Assembly: GCA_964017045.1 (NCBI GenBank)
Contig: OZ024809.1
Coordinates: 24,675,618-24,739,617, forward strand
Direction: 5' to 3'
Length of the DNA: 64,000 nt
Source: Omphiscola glabra
Taxonomy: Eukaryota > Mollusca > Gastropoda > Lymnaeidae
The notes under the pieces were generated by a model. It saw nothing but the letters and a program-made list of their open reading frames with translations. It did no database searches and had not been told where the DNA came from. Of this stretch, positions 42,206 through 53,945 are shown piece by piece. The position numbers were made by a program, and so were the translations under genes. The number at the start of each line of letters is the position of its first letter. The first letter of the stretch is position 1.

Positions 42206-43116
42206 AGTGTTCGACCGATCTGCAACTTATCTTACAAAGTGTTCGACCGATCTGCAACTTATCTTACAAAGTGTGCGACCGATCTGCAACTTATCTTACA
42301 AAGTGTTCGACCTATCTGCAACTTATCTTACAAAGTGTTCGACCGATCTGCAACTTATCTTACAAAGTGTTCGACCGATCTGCAACTTATCTTACAAAGT
42401 GTTCGACCTATCTGCAACTTATCTTACAAAGTGTTCGACCGATCTGCAACTTATCTTACAAAGTGTTCGACCGATCTGCAACGTATCTTACAAAGTGTTC
42501 GACCGATCTGCAACTTATCTTACAAAGTGTTCGACCGATCTGCAACTTATCTTCCAAAGTGTTCGACCGATCTGCAACTTATCTTACAAAGTGTTCGACC
42601 GATCTGCAACTTATCTTACAAAGTGTTCGACCGATCTGCAACTTATCTTACAAAGTGTTCGACCGATCTGCAACTTATCTTACAAAGTGTGCGACCGATC
42701 TGCAACTTATCTTACAAAGTGTTCGACCTATCTGCAACTTATCTTACAAAGTGTTCGACCGATCTGCAACTTATCTTACAAAGTATTCGACCTATCTGCA
42801 ACTTATCTTACAAAGTGTTCGACCGATCTGCAACTTATCTTACAAAGTGTTCGACCGATCTGCAACGTATCTTACAAAGTGTTCGACCGATCTGCAACTT
42901 ATCTTACAAAGTGTTCTACCGATCTGCAACTTATCTTCCAAAGTGTTCGACCGATCTGCAACTTATCTTCCAAAGTGTTCGACCGATCTGCAACTTATCT
43001 TACAAAGTGTTCGACCGATCTGCAACTTATCTTACAAATTGTTCGACCGATCTGCAACTTATCTTACAAAGTGTTCGACCTATCTGCAACTTATCTTACA
43101 AAGTGTTCGACCGATC
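42206..43116. repeat. 32-bp minisatellite, about 28 copies, open in all three + frames
   Basis: The unit is TGTTCGACCGATCTGCAACT plus TATCTTACAAAG (32 bp). It has no stop in any + frame, so three overlapping frames of 296-335 codons are open at once, each cycling through the same three-unit (96-bp, 32-residue) peptide pattern. Variants are mostly single substitutions (CTA for CGA, TTCC for TTAC, GTGC for GTTC), and some recur at regular distances. Confidence 0.95.
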
Positions 43117-43279
43117 TGCGGGCAGATAGAAAATATAATACAGCACCAAGGTCAGCGTACGACCAATCAACTGGCGCGCACTTATACACCTGTGCAAGTC
43201 CCTCTCACGCGTAGCCAGACAAAAATATCGTGATAAATAATTATAGGCTTAATACTTAATGAGAAGATTGGGAGAGATT

Positions 43280-43480
43280 CCCAACCCTGCTCGGGCGCCA
43301 CCCTGCCCTGCGTCTGATCCTATTGGGTTGGCAGCCCTGTTCTGTTGGAACACTTCTCTGATGGCACCCTGCTGTGTGTGGGATCCTGCTGAGTTGGCAA
43401 CCCTGTTCTGTTGGCAAACTTCTCTGATGGCACCCTGCTCTATCTTGTGACAACATGTTCCGATGGCACCCTTGTCTCAT
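43280..43480. repeat. About 67-bp imperfect tandem repeat
   Basis: TTGGCANCCCTGTTCTGTTG and CTTCTCTGATGGCACCCTGC each occur twice about 67 bp apart. The end (CTTGTGACAACATGTTC) resembles the 55-bp repeat at 1013-1180. Confidence 0.8.
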
Positions 43481-43496
43481 GGCCAAAACAATAGTA

Positions 43497-44480
43497 GCTT
43501 TGTATTTTTAACATTTAATAAAGTTTTACTTTTTTAAATTTATTAAATTTATAACTTTATAAAAACTTGACCTTTAAATATAATTTTAATAAGAAAATGC
43601 CTTTCAAGTCAATCAGTGCAGGGAAACTTTAGTCAAATAGCATTCACTAATGCACTTATCACTCATCCTAATGAGAACAAACCATATGAAGTGCTAAAAA
43701 TGTGTGATAGCGTATGAATGGGACTACAATCCGGTGGAAGATTTTATTAATTTTATTAAAATCTTGGGGGGGGGGGGGGGTGGTTACGGGGTTTGTCGAT
43801 ACTTTCATTTTGCCCCAGGCTGCACAAGATAAGTCTCGGAATAGAGGAATGAGTTTGATAAATAATTAATCTTCTTAGGTACATGCATAGCGGGGATAGG
43901 AAATAGGATGCGTTCATTTTTAGGTGGATGACAATATATTTAAATCCTATAGTATTTTTTTTTTTGTTGGCATCCGTCCGTCAATAGGTGACGATAGTAT
44001 GGCATTCGCAGGACGAATCCACAAGGCCTGGAATTATTCTTCTAGGATTATTAGCTGGTTCCAAACAGCAAATCGCCTCTCTCCACGCTGCTGGATAACC
44101 CCATGGGAACATCATCTGGATGATACAGCTTGGCACTAGTGGCGTCGCAGGAGTTGTCGGGATGTTTCATTTTATCAATGTTATCCGCCTTTCGGGACTC
44201 CATGTCCGGGTTTGATTTCAGAGTTGCCTTCTCTTACATGAGTTGCCTTCTCTTAGATGAGTTGCCGTCCAAGGTTAACGGGTCCCATCCACCCGGGCTG
44301 CTGGTGGTGTTTTTGCTTGACTGTATTACAATTGTGAAAAAAGATAAAAATAAGCACATTTTTACCAATTAAGACAATCACTGGCTTTAGCAAAACGTGG
44401 GTATATTTACATAATTGTAACCATGAATATCAAAACCCAATCATTTTACACACTTGAAAATTAAATTTTGAAAAATGGAG
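43497..44480. repeat. Dispersed repeat, copy R2 (partial)
   Basis: 43497-43960 matches 24975-25440 and 56945-57410, and 44345-44480 matches the 3' ends of R1 and R3. The stretch between contains a SINE fragment and unassigned sequence. Confidence 0.7.
44195..44325 (-). mobile_element. SINE fragment, minus strand, inside R2
   Basis: The reverse complement matches the SINE body (GTCAAGCAAAAACACCACCA, GGTGGATGGGACC, CTCTGAAATCAAACCCGGA). Confidence 0.8.
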
Positions 44481-45683
44481 ATGGGTTAATTTTCTTTTTC
44501 AAACAATTTAAATATATAAATATTTTTTTACTTTGCGAAAAGTAAAGTGGGTGACACTCAAGTATGGTTTAGACGTACTTCCTTTAGATAAAATAATATT
44601 GTTTGTTTTATGATTTTCCGATAATGTGTAATTAAAAAAAAACAAGGCAAAAGTTTTTTTCAATTTTTGATGACGATATCAATATATCAAAATCCGTTAA
44701 TATAAAATATATTTATATCATATATAGAGTTTTTGCTATAAATTTAAGATTATGCTTTGACGATTTTTAGAGATAAAAATGTGTAGTTCAATGGCTGGAA
44801 AAAGGGTTAGGGTAGGCCAAACAATTACCAATTTAGAAACACATGACATCTGGAGTATTTCTTTAGCGTAAAAATCGTCCATCAATTAACTTCTTTAGTT
44901 CCAATAATGATATAATGAATGATAATTTAGATTTAGTAATTTAAGGTCATGTTTAGAGGGAAAACAGTAGTTTAGTGGCGCGAAAAAAGGGTAGGGTAGG
45001 CTTATAATATATAGCAGAAAAATACTTCTCAAACGTATTAATGTTAGAAACGTAAACATCATTACATAGATACTTCTTTTGTAAGTTAGGAATTAACATG
45101 AGTTTTTGCAATAGCAGATAGAAATTTTTGCAAAGGACCTACCACTATTATCTCGATAACATCGGGTTATAAATTCTAGTATATAAATAATGTCCATTGG
45201 ATGCGACCATTGCAAACAGTGACGTCATGACCAGTTGATGTCTAAAGCCTGAAGAGAAACACTAGCTTTACACATATGAGACATCCAACAGGAGTGTCTA
45301 CAATTTGGAGTGGGAATTTTGATAGACGCCTATGTCATCCAACAATTGTTGTAAATGTCTTAGTACAACAAGAGTGAATATTAGTTTTTAACGTGCTAAA
45401 ATATGACATGTTAAAATCTATTCAGGTCGTGTAATTAAAATGTATATGTAAATTTATCTCAAACACATTTTTGATGTGTTTTTAATTCACTCAGTATCTT
45501 AAGATGCTTGACAAAAGAGGTAGAGGGAGCAATGGGTAGGTGTGGTTTGGGGGGGGGGGGATTGGAGTTTGTGAATTTGTGTTCAAAATTTTAAATAACA
45601 GCCAAAGCTTTTTTTTGGGTTCCTGAGCTGCATGTAGAAAAAATGGTAGCTCTAACACCACTAAACTTTGAAAAGATATAAAA
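44481..45683. other. Intergenic, no gene seen
   Basis: AT-rich. AAAAGGGTTAGGGTAGG near 44803 and AAAAGGGTAGGGTAGG near 44985 are a diverged direct repeat. No coding signal. Confidence 0.4.
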
Positions 45684-47135
45684 CAGGTGTCTCAGGCGAT
45701 ATTTTACGGCCTGCTACATGACAGCAAAGTTTAGTGTTAATGCGAACCGCGCGTTTTCCCCCTTTTCTTATTTATAATGTGACCCTCCTCGATGGTTTCA
45801 GTCGAATCTTATCGATTAGTCTAATTCTGATTTTTATTATTTTTGTATAGACTTGGACGTTGGTTATAATTGGTAAAAACAGTTTAAATCGGTCTAAAAC
45901 TTTTTATGAGACAAACATGGCCAAAGTGTGGTTTTGAGAAACTTTTAAAAGTCAGTTAGTGGGTAAATTAGTACAACCATAATTGTTTGAATCGTAGCAA
46001 TCTGACAGAGTATCAAAGAATCCCTATGAAAATTGCCTCTCGTGTTTACGAGTGAAGGAAATTGCGAGCCTGTCAGTTTGGTCACTTTCAAAATAGGGCT
46101 AGTCAAAAAGGCCTTTTCTATGATAAAAAAAGCAAAATTCATTTTACCTAAAATAATATCTTCCTTCGCAACAATAATTCCTAAATAGTGCCTGATCAAA
46201 CCTACTGTTTGATCGCATATTAGCATTTAAAGCCTTTGAAGGAGAATGGTGGGGTGGTTGTTTCTGTAGTAAGTGATGCCAAATGGTTCATGGACTTGGC
46301 TTTTCTTGTTGACATTACACAGGAGCTGAATGTGCTAATCAAACAGTTACAAGAAGTTGGGGTAGCTTGTCCGTGTTGCCTATAACAATGTCAGGGCATT
46401 CTGCAAAAAACTTGTGTTATGGTTCTTAGAGAAACCGCTACCATTTCCCAAAATGCAAAGTACTCATGGGCTCATGCACACCATTGAGTTGTAAGTATAT
46501 TGATGCCATTGCAAAGGAAGAATTTGATCACTTTCAAAACACACAGCGCCACTTTTCAACTTTTTGCCGAACCTTTTCCTTCAATATGGAGTATTCCCCC
46601 GCCCCCCTTACCGCTTCAAATGGAGCTGGTTGATCTCCAGTGCAATTCTAAATTCAAGGAGGTGAATGGAAAAACAGACGAGCATGGACAACTTATAAGA
46701 GCATTGCCCCCCACCTTCCCTGAGATTTCCAGGTTGTTCAATCGGATCATGTACATTTTTATTAAAACTTATTTGTTTTAAAATCTCTTTCCACTATGAA
46801 ATTAAACAAGTCAAATTTCATGACCAAACTTACTGATGGGCATCTTAAAGCTATACAGAGGAACTCAGTTGCTTCCTCACAAAAGCCAAATGTTGCTCAG
46901 TTGTGTAAGGAGAAACTCTTCCAGGTCTCTGGCAACAAGGAGCAGGAGGAAGAAAGTGAAGACTAGCTCTTGAGAACCCTTAATAATTGAATTTGTTATT
47001 AATAATGGTTGAGCAGATTGTAACTGTTGTAATTTATTGAATTTGTAATCGCTCATTTGTGGAATACTTGATGCGGCCAGTCTCCCTCATAATCTAACTC
47101 AAGCGGCCCCGGATGCTTTGAGTTTGAGACCCCTG
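45684..47135 (+). mobile_element. hAT element (1.45 kb) with perfect 8-bp TSD
   Basis: The left end is CAGGTGTCTCAGGCGATATT and the right end, in reverse complement, CAGGGGTCTCAAACTCAAAG, with the CAGGGGTCTC-type ends of Charlie-like hATs. ATATAAAA is found at 45676-45683 and 47136-47143, a perfect 8-bp target duplication. It holds the C-terminal half of a broken transposase; the N-terminal half is deleted. Confidence 0.9.
46250..46966 (+). pseudogene. hAT transposase remnant, GTF2IRD2/ZBED-like
   Basis: Pieces in several + frames follow the family order. An FMDLAFLVDITQELN region is at about 46287. EEFDHFQNTQRHFSTF and QMELVDLQCNSKFKEVN lie at 46520-46670. The C-terminal dimerisation region with MKLNKSNFMTKLTDGHLKAI and QLCKEKLFQVSG precedes the TAG at 46964-46966. 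Several frameshifts and stops make it non-functional, and the BED finger and first catalytic Asp region are missing. Confidence 0.85.
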
Positions 47136-47143
47136 ATATAAAA

Positions 47144-48610
47144 CATCAGCAATATAGATATTAGATCCTTGGTCCCCATACGTCACAGACATCAACTCAT
47201 GAAACACACGCAACACAAGGGAAGGAATTCAACTTAAATTTGTGTAAATTTCTTTCAGTATTTCTACCTTATTTATTCATTTAAAAAAGTATTTTTACAT
47301 GAGCTTTATACGTCCAATCATCTAACCAACTTTGTATTTAAAGAAAAAAAATACGTTAAATGTCGTATTAAACATTCAATGACAAACAAAAAAGATCACT
47401 TTCGGTAAAGTTTGAAAGGACATTTACATGTATACTAATTCTTCGCTTGGCTAAAGAAGCTCATTTGAAAAAGATTTCTAGTTTTTTTTCCAATGTTAAA
47501 ACTGACATGTTATTAGTAATACGAATTACAAAGCGACACTATTCACAAACCCTATTTGATAAGTTAAATATATTTCAGTTTCAAAGTCATGGCATCAAAT
47601 TAAATAGATTAGAATTTCCCCAACATTGATTTGATTCACTTAACTATCGCTTATCGACTACATGCACATTTGAACAATTTCAAAGTCTTGTTTACGTCAT
47701 CTTTTCTCGTGCACGAACTTTAGCTGACCCCAAGTTCAGCACCGCGATGTGGTGAGACTTATTTATAAATAGTCTCCCTTGACCCTGTCTACACGTAAAA
47801 ACAATTAGTCTTTCGAATTAGATTCTGAAGAAATATCGAGACTGATCGAAATAAGGATACAACGTGTAAGCACTGTCTAGAAAAGTCACTAAAGCAGACT
47901 ATAAATACGCCTATCGACATAGAGAGAGAGGAGATGAAGGGATAGAGATTGAGCTGATAGAGATGTGCTATTACGATACGACACAAAGATTGTTTATTAA
48001 TATTTACCGTGTGTGTGTATGTTCATGTTTCAACATTGTACCTTTTTCAACATTGTATCTATTTCAACACTGTACCGGTAAAAGTTCACCATTATATTAA
48101 GTCAATAGGCATAGTTTATTCTTTTTGATTTTGTAATTTTAAATTAACTTAATAAATTAAATTAACTTAATACATTATTAATTGTAATTAGCCCATGTTT
48201 GGGTATCGTTTCCGTATTACTGTATTTAATTTATAGTATCGTCTTTTGTTGTGTACTTTTTGTCAACGAGCCATACAATCAAGAGATTACATTTTATATA
48301 CTTATAAACGTACACAACACTATGAATATGAAAAAAGAAAAATGACCCTGTTAAGTTAAATGGTTGAATAGAGATAGTCTTTCTATCTAAGATTTGCTTG
48401 ACTGTTACAGTAGCCAATTTATCGCGTGACTATAGGAGACCCCATTCCCAGTTGATGGTCATTTTGTTTTCACAACGCAATTTTGGGACCGTTAAATTCC
48501 AGTCCAGAATTGTTATTAGGGCCTACTTGTAACGCCATGGCCCACGCGATGTAATTGGAACGAACAGTTACTTATAAAGGTCGATTAATCTCTTCTCATC
48601 TAATTAGTGC
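47144..48610. other. Intergenic 3' of the receptor gene, no gene seen
   Basis: AT-rich. Three CAACATTGTACC-like phrases occur near 48033-48075. No coding signal. Confidence 0.4.
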
Positions 48611-48616
48611 TTTATT
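48611..48616 (-). terminator. Candidate polyadenylation signal (AATAAA on minus strand)
   Basis: Lies 108 bp downstream of the receptor stop codon in the gene's direction, a normal distance. Confidence 0.55.
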
Positions 48617-48723
48617 TTAGTATTTGTAAGTGTTGATGTAAGTTAACAATTAACTTTATCTTGTTAGAATTTTAAAACAACAACAACACACACACAACCA
48701 CTAAATTAAAAAGCAAATGATTT

Positions 48724-49179
48724 CTAATCAGCGACACAGTTTTGAAATGAAAAGCCCTTGTTAATGCTTGTTACGGACGTGTTGTGTGCCGGTAGATAGA
48801 AGACGGCGTAGACTTTAGGTAAGAATAGAAACACGAGAGCCACTGTGTGGTTGAGCAGAAGAGACACGGACAGTAACAGGTTCCGGACAAACTGCCTGCT
48901 TGCTGTGTAGTAGGTGGGTATGAATGCCAGCCAGATGACCAGAGTAGTGGACACACACATGGAGATGAAATGTGACTCGTTGAAGTTTTCAGGAAGTTTT
49001 CTTGTCTTAAAGGCGAACAGCGAACACAAAGAGATCATAACGAGGTTGTAGGCAAGGAACGAAGCCAGGCCGGGTAGTGTCATGTCACATGTAAGCTCGA
49101 CGAATTTCTCGGTTGTCACGGGTTGGGTTTTCCGGGCAGTGGGTTGGTAAAGGATGTACATCACAATACAAAGGGCAAC
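48724..49179 (-). CDS. mGluR-type class C GPCR, last exon (rest of TM4 to TM7 and tail)
   Basis: The acceptor (GCATGCATCCAG, minus strand) is phase 0 and joins exactly to the exon at 63126. The exon encodes the second part of TM4 (VALCIVMYILY), extracellular loop 2 with the conserved Cys (ELTCDMTLPG), TM5, then FKTRKLPENFNESHFISM. The last matches the third intracellular loop of metabotropic glutamate receptors (FKTR-x-x-P-x-x-FNE). TM6 has WLAFIPTYY, and TM7 ends LFLPKVYAVFY. The cytoplasmic tail is only about 23 residues (ending FQNCVAD), without the long C-tail of many mGluRs. Stop TAG at 48724-48726. Ligand cannot be told from this part. Confidence 0.93.
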   Translation of the reverse strand, partial: VALCIVMYILYQPTARKTQPVTTEKFVELTCDMTLPGLASFLAYNLVMISLCSLFAFKTRKLPENFNESHFISMCVSTTLVIWLAFIPTYYTASRQFVRNLLLSVSLLLNHTVALVFLFLPKVYAVFYLPAHNTSVTSINKGFSFQNCVAD

Positions 49180-49233
49180 CTGGATGCATGCAGAGATAAA
49201 ATATAAAACAAAATTGGGAATATTAAATGCCCA
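49180..49233 (-). other. Last 54 bp of the receptor intron before the Helitron
   Basis: Only 54 bp separate the 3' splice site from the Helitron end. This strip holds the TTTTATATTTTATCTCTGCA pyrimidine-rich tract, so the splice signals were spared. Confidence 0.7.
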
Positions 49234-49940
49234 TCTATAAATATAAAAATGAATGTATGTCTGTATGTATGTATGTCTCATATGCGATCCCATACCATTC
49301 ATGCGTTTGCGCCAATACTTTGGTTAGTTGTTGGCCACCTAACAGGGCATGTAACTGTGTCATTACAACACTTATAAAATGTTCCCGTTTTGACCGTTGA
49401 CCCTTAATTTGTTTTCTTTCTTTTACGAGCTTTGTAAAAAATATTTCCGTCTGCGCTCCTACACCATTTATCCGAATACGCTAAATCTTTGGTAAGATGT
49501 TGCGAGTACGCCCACGAAGGTTTTTGAATAATTATAACCGTATTAAAATATTCCGTTTTGAGCCAAGGGCCCCATGTTCGTTTTTTCTTATAGGAGCTAT
49601 ATAAATATAATTTCAAACAGTATGCGCTCCTACACCGTTCATTCGATTGCGACAAAACTTTGGTAATTTGGGCTCGAAACGATCGCGCATTTTACTGGGT
49701 GATTACAACACTTTTAAAATATTTCATTTTGGCCGTTGGCCCCAAAATCGTTTTTTTTCCTTATATTAGCTTTGTAAAAAATAATTTTCGTCTGTGCTCC
49801 TACACCATTTATCCGAAAACGCTAAAACTTTGGTGAGATGTCGCGAGCACGCCCAGAAAGGTTTCTAAATTATTACAACCTTTTTAAAATATTCCGTTTT
49901 GAGCCAGGGGCCCAATGTTCGTTTTATCTTATATGAGCTA

Positions 49941-51265
49941 TCATATATATATATAAAAGTGAAAATTTGTTTGTGGGTTTGTGGGTTTGTCTGTTCCACA
50001 AAGGCTTTTAAACGGATTGATGGATCTTGACCAAACTTGGCACATGTATCCATCATTATCCAGAAGGAACTCTTAAGGGTTTGAGAACTTTTAATAACTT
50101 TTCGTGTGGGGCCGGGGGCCCCGAATTCGTTTTTTTCTTATATGAGCTATATAAAAAAATTACAAACAAATACTCCTACGTGAATGGATGGATATCGATC
50201 AAACTTAGTACACGTACACTTGATTATCCATATTCAAATACCGAAGGGTATTGAACTCATAATATCCATTCTTCTGGGGCCGGGGGCCCCATTTCATTTT
50301 TCCTTATATAAGCTATATAAATATCGATAGGCTTAATACTTACTACATGAGTTGATGGATCTTGACCGAAAATAGTTCACATACACTTGATTATCCATAC
50401 TCAAATACTAAAGGGTACCGAACTCATAATATCCATTCCTGGGGGGCCGGGGGCCCCATTTCATTTTTCCTTATATAAGCTATATAAATATTAATAGGCT
50501 CTGAAAACACTTTAGGTTCTATGTGATTTGATGGATATAGGCCTAGAGTGGTAGCAATGCACTTCACTGTCCGTACTGAATCATCGATGGATTTAAAACT
50601 AATAATATCCAATCTAGAATTTTCTAGAAAGTTCGATAACTTTGAAACGCTATATCTATGGCAATATTCAATAGATTTTAATGGGACAAATTTAAAATTT
50701 TAACTTCATAACTTACCTGATTGATTATTATAGGGCCCCATCTCAGGCAAAACTAATTCGGTACAATTATGGAATGGGCCCCCGGGGCCCCTCTTTTAAC
50801 TTAAATGTACTATAGTTATAGAAATTCATTTAGTCGTATAATTTTTCGTATTCGAAGAATAATTATTACTAATAAAGGACGGTTTTTACACAGTTCGTGG
50901 AGGATAATACATTTAATCTAGAATGTTCCAGAAAGTTCTATAGGTCAATAGGCTTAGATAACACTTTAGTTTTTGTGTGAATTGATGGATATAGGCCTAA
51001 CGTGGGAGCAATACACTGCACACTCCGTTTTTAGATATCGGTGTATTTAAAACTAAAAATATCCAATCTAGAATTTTCCAGAAGGCTCGATATCATTAAA
51101 AAGCTAAATCTATGTCAGGACCAACTCAGGAAATGGGATAACATTGTAAAGGAGGGTCCCTAGATGAAACGGGATCCCAAAGAGAACAGTATACTTACGG
51201 GATCTGTAGGCCACCGGGATCGGGGTCCTAATGCAATCCCGGGGCACGCCGGGTATATCGGCTAG
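49941..51265 (+). mobile_element. Tandem Helitron copy 1 (1325 bp)
   Basis: Begins TCATATATATATATAAAAGT and ends CACGCCGGGTATATCGGCTAG-type sequence, a CCCGG/CCGGG hairpin about 12 bp before CTAG. In this copy the left arm is mutated (GGGGCACGCCGGG). The insertion lies after GAGCTA of the outer element. Confidence 0.88.
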
Positions 51266-52452
51266 TCATATCATATCATATCATATATATATATATAAAA
51301 GTGAAAATTTGTGGGTTTGTCTGTTCCACAAAGGCTTTTACACGGATTGATGGATCTTGACCAAACTTGGCACATATATCCATCGTTATCCAGAAGGAAC
51401 TCTTAAGGGGTCGAGAACTTTTAATAACATTTCGTGTGGGGCCGGGGGCCCCGAATTCGTTTTTTTCTTATATGAGCTATATAAAAAAATTACAAACAAA
51501 TACTCCTACGTGAATGGATTAATATCGATCAAACTTAGTACACGTACACTTGATTATCCATATTCAAATACCGAAGGGTACTGAACTCATAATATCCATT
51601 CTTCTGGGGCCGGGGGCCCCATTTCATTTTTCGTTATATGAGCTATATAAATATCGATAGGCTTAATACTTACTACATGAGTGGATGGATCTTGACTGAA
51701 CTTAGTTCACATACACTTGATTATCCATACTCAAATACTAAAGGGTACCAAACTCATAATATCCATTCCTGGGGAGCCGGGGGCCCCATTTCATTTTTCC
51801 TTTTATAAGCTATATAAATATTAATTGGCTCTGAAAACACTTTAGGTTCTATGTGATTTGATGGATCTAGGCCTAGGGTGGTAGCAATGCACTTCACTGT
51901 CCGTACTGAAACATCGATGGATTTAAAACTAATAATATCCAATCTAGAATTTTCTTGAAAGTTCGATAACTTTAAAACGCTATATTTATGGCATTATTCA
52001 ATAGATTTTAATGGGACAAATTTAAAATTTTAACTTCATAACTTACCCGAATGATTTTTAGAGGGCCCCATCTCAGGCTAAACTAATTCGGTACAATTAT
52101 GGAATGGGCACCCGGGGCCCCTCTTTTAACTTAAATTTACTATAGTTATAGAAATGCATTTAGTTGTATAATTTTTCAAGTTTACAAAATAATTACTTAA
52201 ACAAGACAGTTTTTACACGGTTCGAGGAGGAGAATACATTTAATCTAGAATGTTCCAGAAAGTTCCATAGCTTTAAACGCAATATCTATGTCACAATCAA
52301 ATCGGGATCCTATCGGGAAATGGGATAACATTGGAAAGGAGGAACCCTAGATGGAACGGGATCCCACAGAGAACAGTATCCTAACGGGATATGTAGGTCA
52401 CCGGGATAGGGGTCCTAATGCAATCCCGGGCCACGCCGGGTATATCGGCTAG
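51266..52452 (+). mobile_element. Tandem Helitron copy 2 (1187 bp)
   Basis: Directly follows CTAG of copy 1 with TCATATCATATCATATCATA, then the same body as copy 1. Hairpin CCCGGGCCACGCCGGG and CTAG at the 3' end. Confidence 0.88.
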
Positions 52453-53945
52453 TATATATATAAAAGTGAAAATTTGTTTGTGGGTTTGTGGGTTTGTCTG
52501 TTCCACAAAGGCTTTTAAATGGATTGATGGATCTTGACCAAACTTGGCACATGTATCCATCATTATCCAGAAGGAACTCTTAAGGGGTTGAGAACTTTTA
52601 ATAACTTTTCGTGTGGGGCCGGGGGCCCCGAATTCGTTTTTTTCTTATATGAGCTATATAAAAAATGTTCAAACAAATACTCTTACGTGAATGGATGGAT
52701 ATCGATCAAACTTAGTACACGTACACTTGATTATCCATATTCAAATACCGAAGGGTACTGAACTTATAAGATCCATTCTTCTGGGGCCGGGGGCCCCATT
52801 TCATTTTTCCTTATATAAGCTATATAAATATCGATAGGCTTAATACTTACTACATGAGTTGATGGATCTTGACCGAAATTAGTTCACATACACTTGATTA
52901 TCCATACTCAAATACTAAAGGGTACCGAACTCATAATATCCATTCCTGGGGGGCCGTGGGCCCCATTTCATTTTTCCTTATATAAGCTTTATAAATATTA
53001 ATAGGCTCTGAAAACACTTTAGGTTCTATGTGATTTGATGGATATAGGCCTAGAGTGGTAGCAATGCACTTCACTGTCCGTAATGAAACATCAGTGGATT
53101 TAAAACTAATAATATCCAATCTAGAATTTTCCAGAAAGTTCAATAACTTTAAAATGCTATATCTATGGGATTATTCAATAGATTTTAATGGGACAAATTT
53201 AAAATTTTAACTTCATAACTTAACTGAATGATTTTTATAGGGCCCCATCTCAGGCAAAAAATAAGTCGGTACAATACTGGAATGGGCCCCCGTGGCCCAT
53301 CTTTTAACTTAAATGTACTATAGTTGTAAAAATGCATTTAGCTGTACAATTTTTCGTATTCGAAGAATAATTACTAAGAAAAGACAGTTTTTACACAGTT
53401 CGAGGAGGATAATACATTAATTTTAATCTAGAATGTTCCAGAAAGTTCTATAAGTCAATAGGCTTAATACTCCTACATGGATGGATAGATCTTGACCAAA
53501 CTTGGCACATATATCCATCATTATTCGGAAAAAACCCTGAAGGGGTTATGAACTTTTTTGACACTCCGTTTGGGGCCGGGGGCCCAAACTGTCGTTTTTT
53601 CCTATATGAGCTATATAAATAAAAATAACAACAAATAATCCTTCATGAATAGATGGATATTGAACAAACTTAGTACACATACACTTTATTATCCATATTC
53701 AAATATCGAAGGGTACTGAACTTATAACATCCATTTCTCTGGGGCCAGGGCCCCATTTCATTTTTCCTTATTTAAGCTATATAAATATCAATAGGCTTGG
53801 ACAACACTATAGTTTATATGTGAATAGATCGATATAGGTCTAGATGGAACGGGATCCCATAGAGAACAGTATACTAACGGGATCTTTAGGTCACCGGGAT
53901 CGGGGTCCTAATGCATTCCCGGGCCACGCCGGGTATATCGGCTAG
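52453..53945 (+). mobile_element. Tandem Helitron copy 3 (1493 bp)
   Basis: Starts TATATATATAAAAGTGAAAA without the 5' TC and ends with the hairpin and CTAG. It is longer because internal units are duplicated (about 53456-53830). Confidence 0.88.

Noticed and set aside
42206..43214. Three overlapping long ORFs of 296-335 codons
   Set aside because: All lie in the 32-bp minisatellite and encode the same cyclic pattern; no start context, splice signal or domain. Kept only as a repeat.
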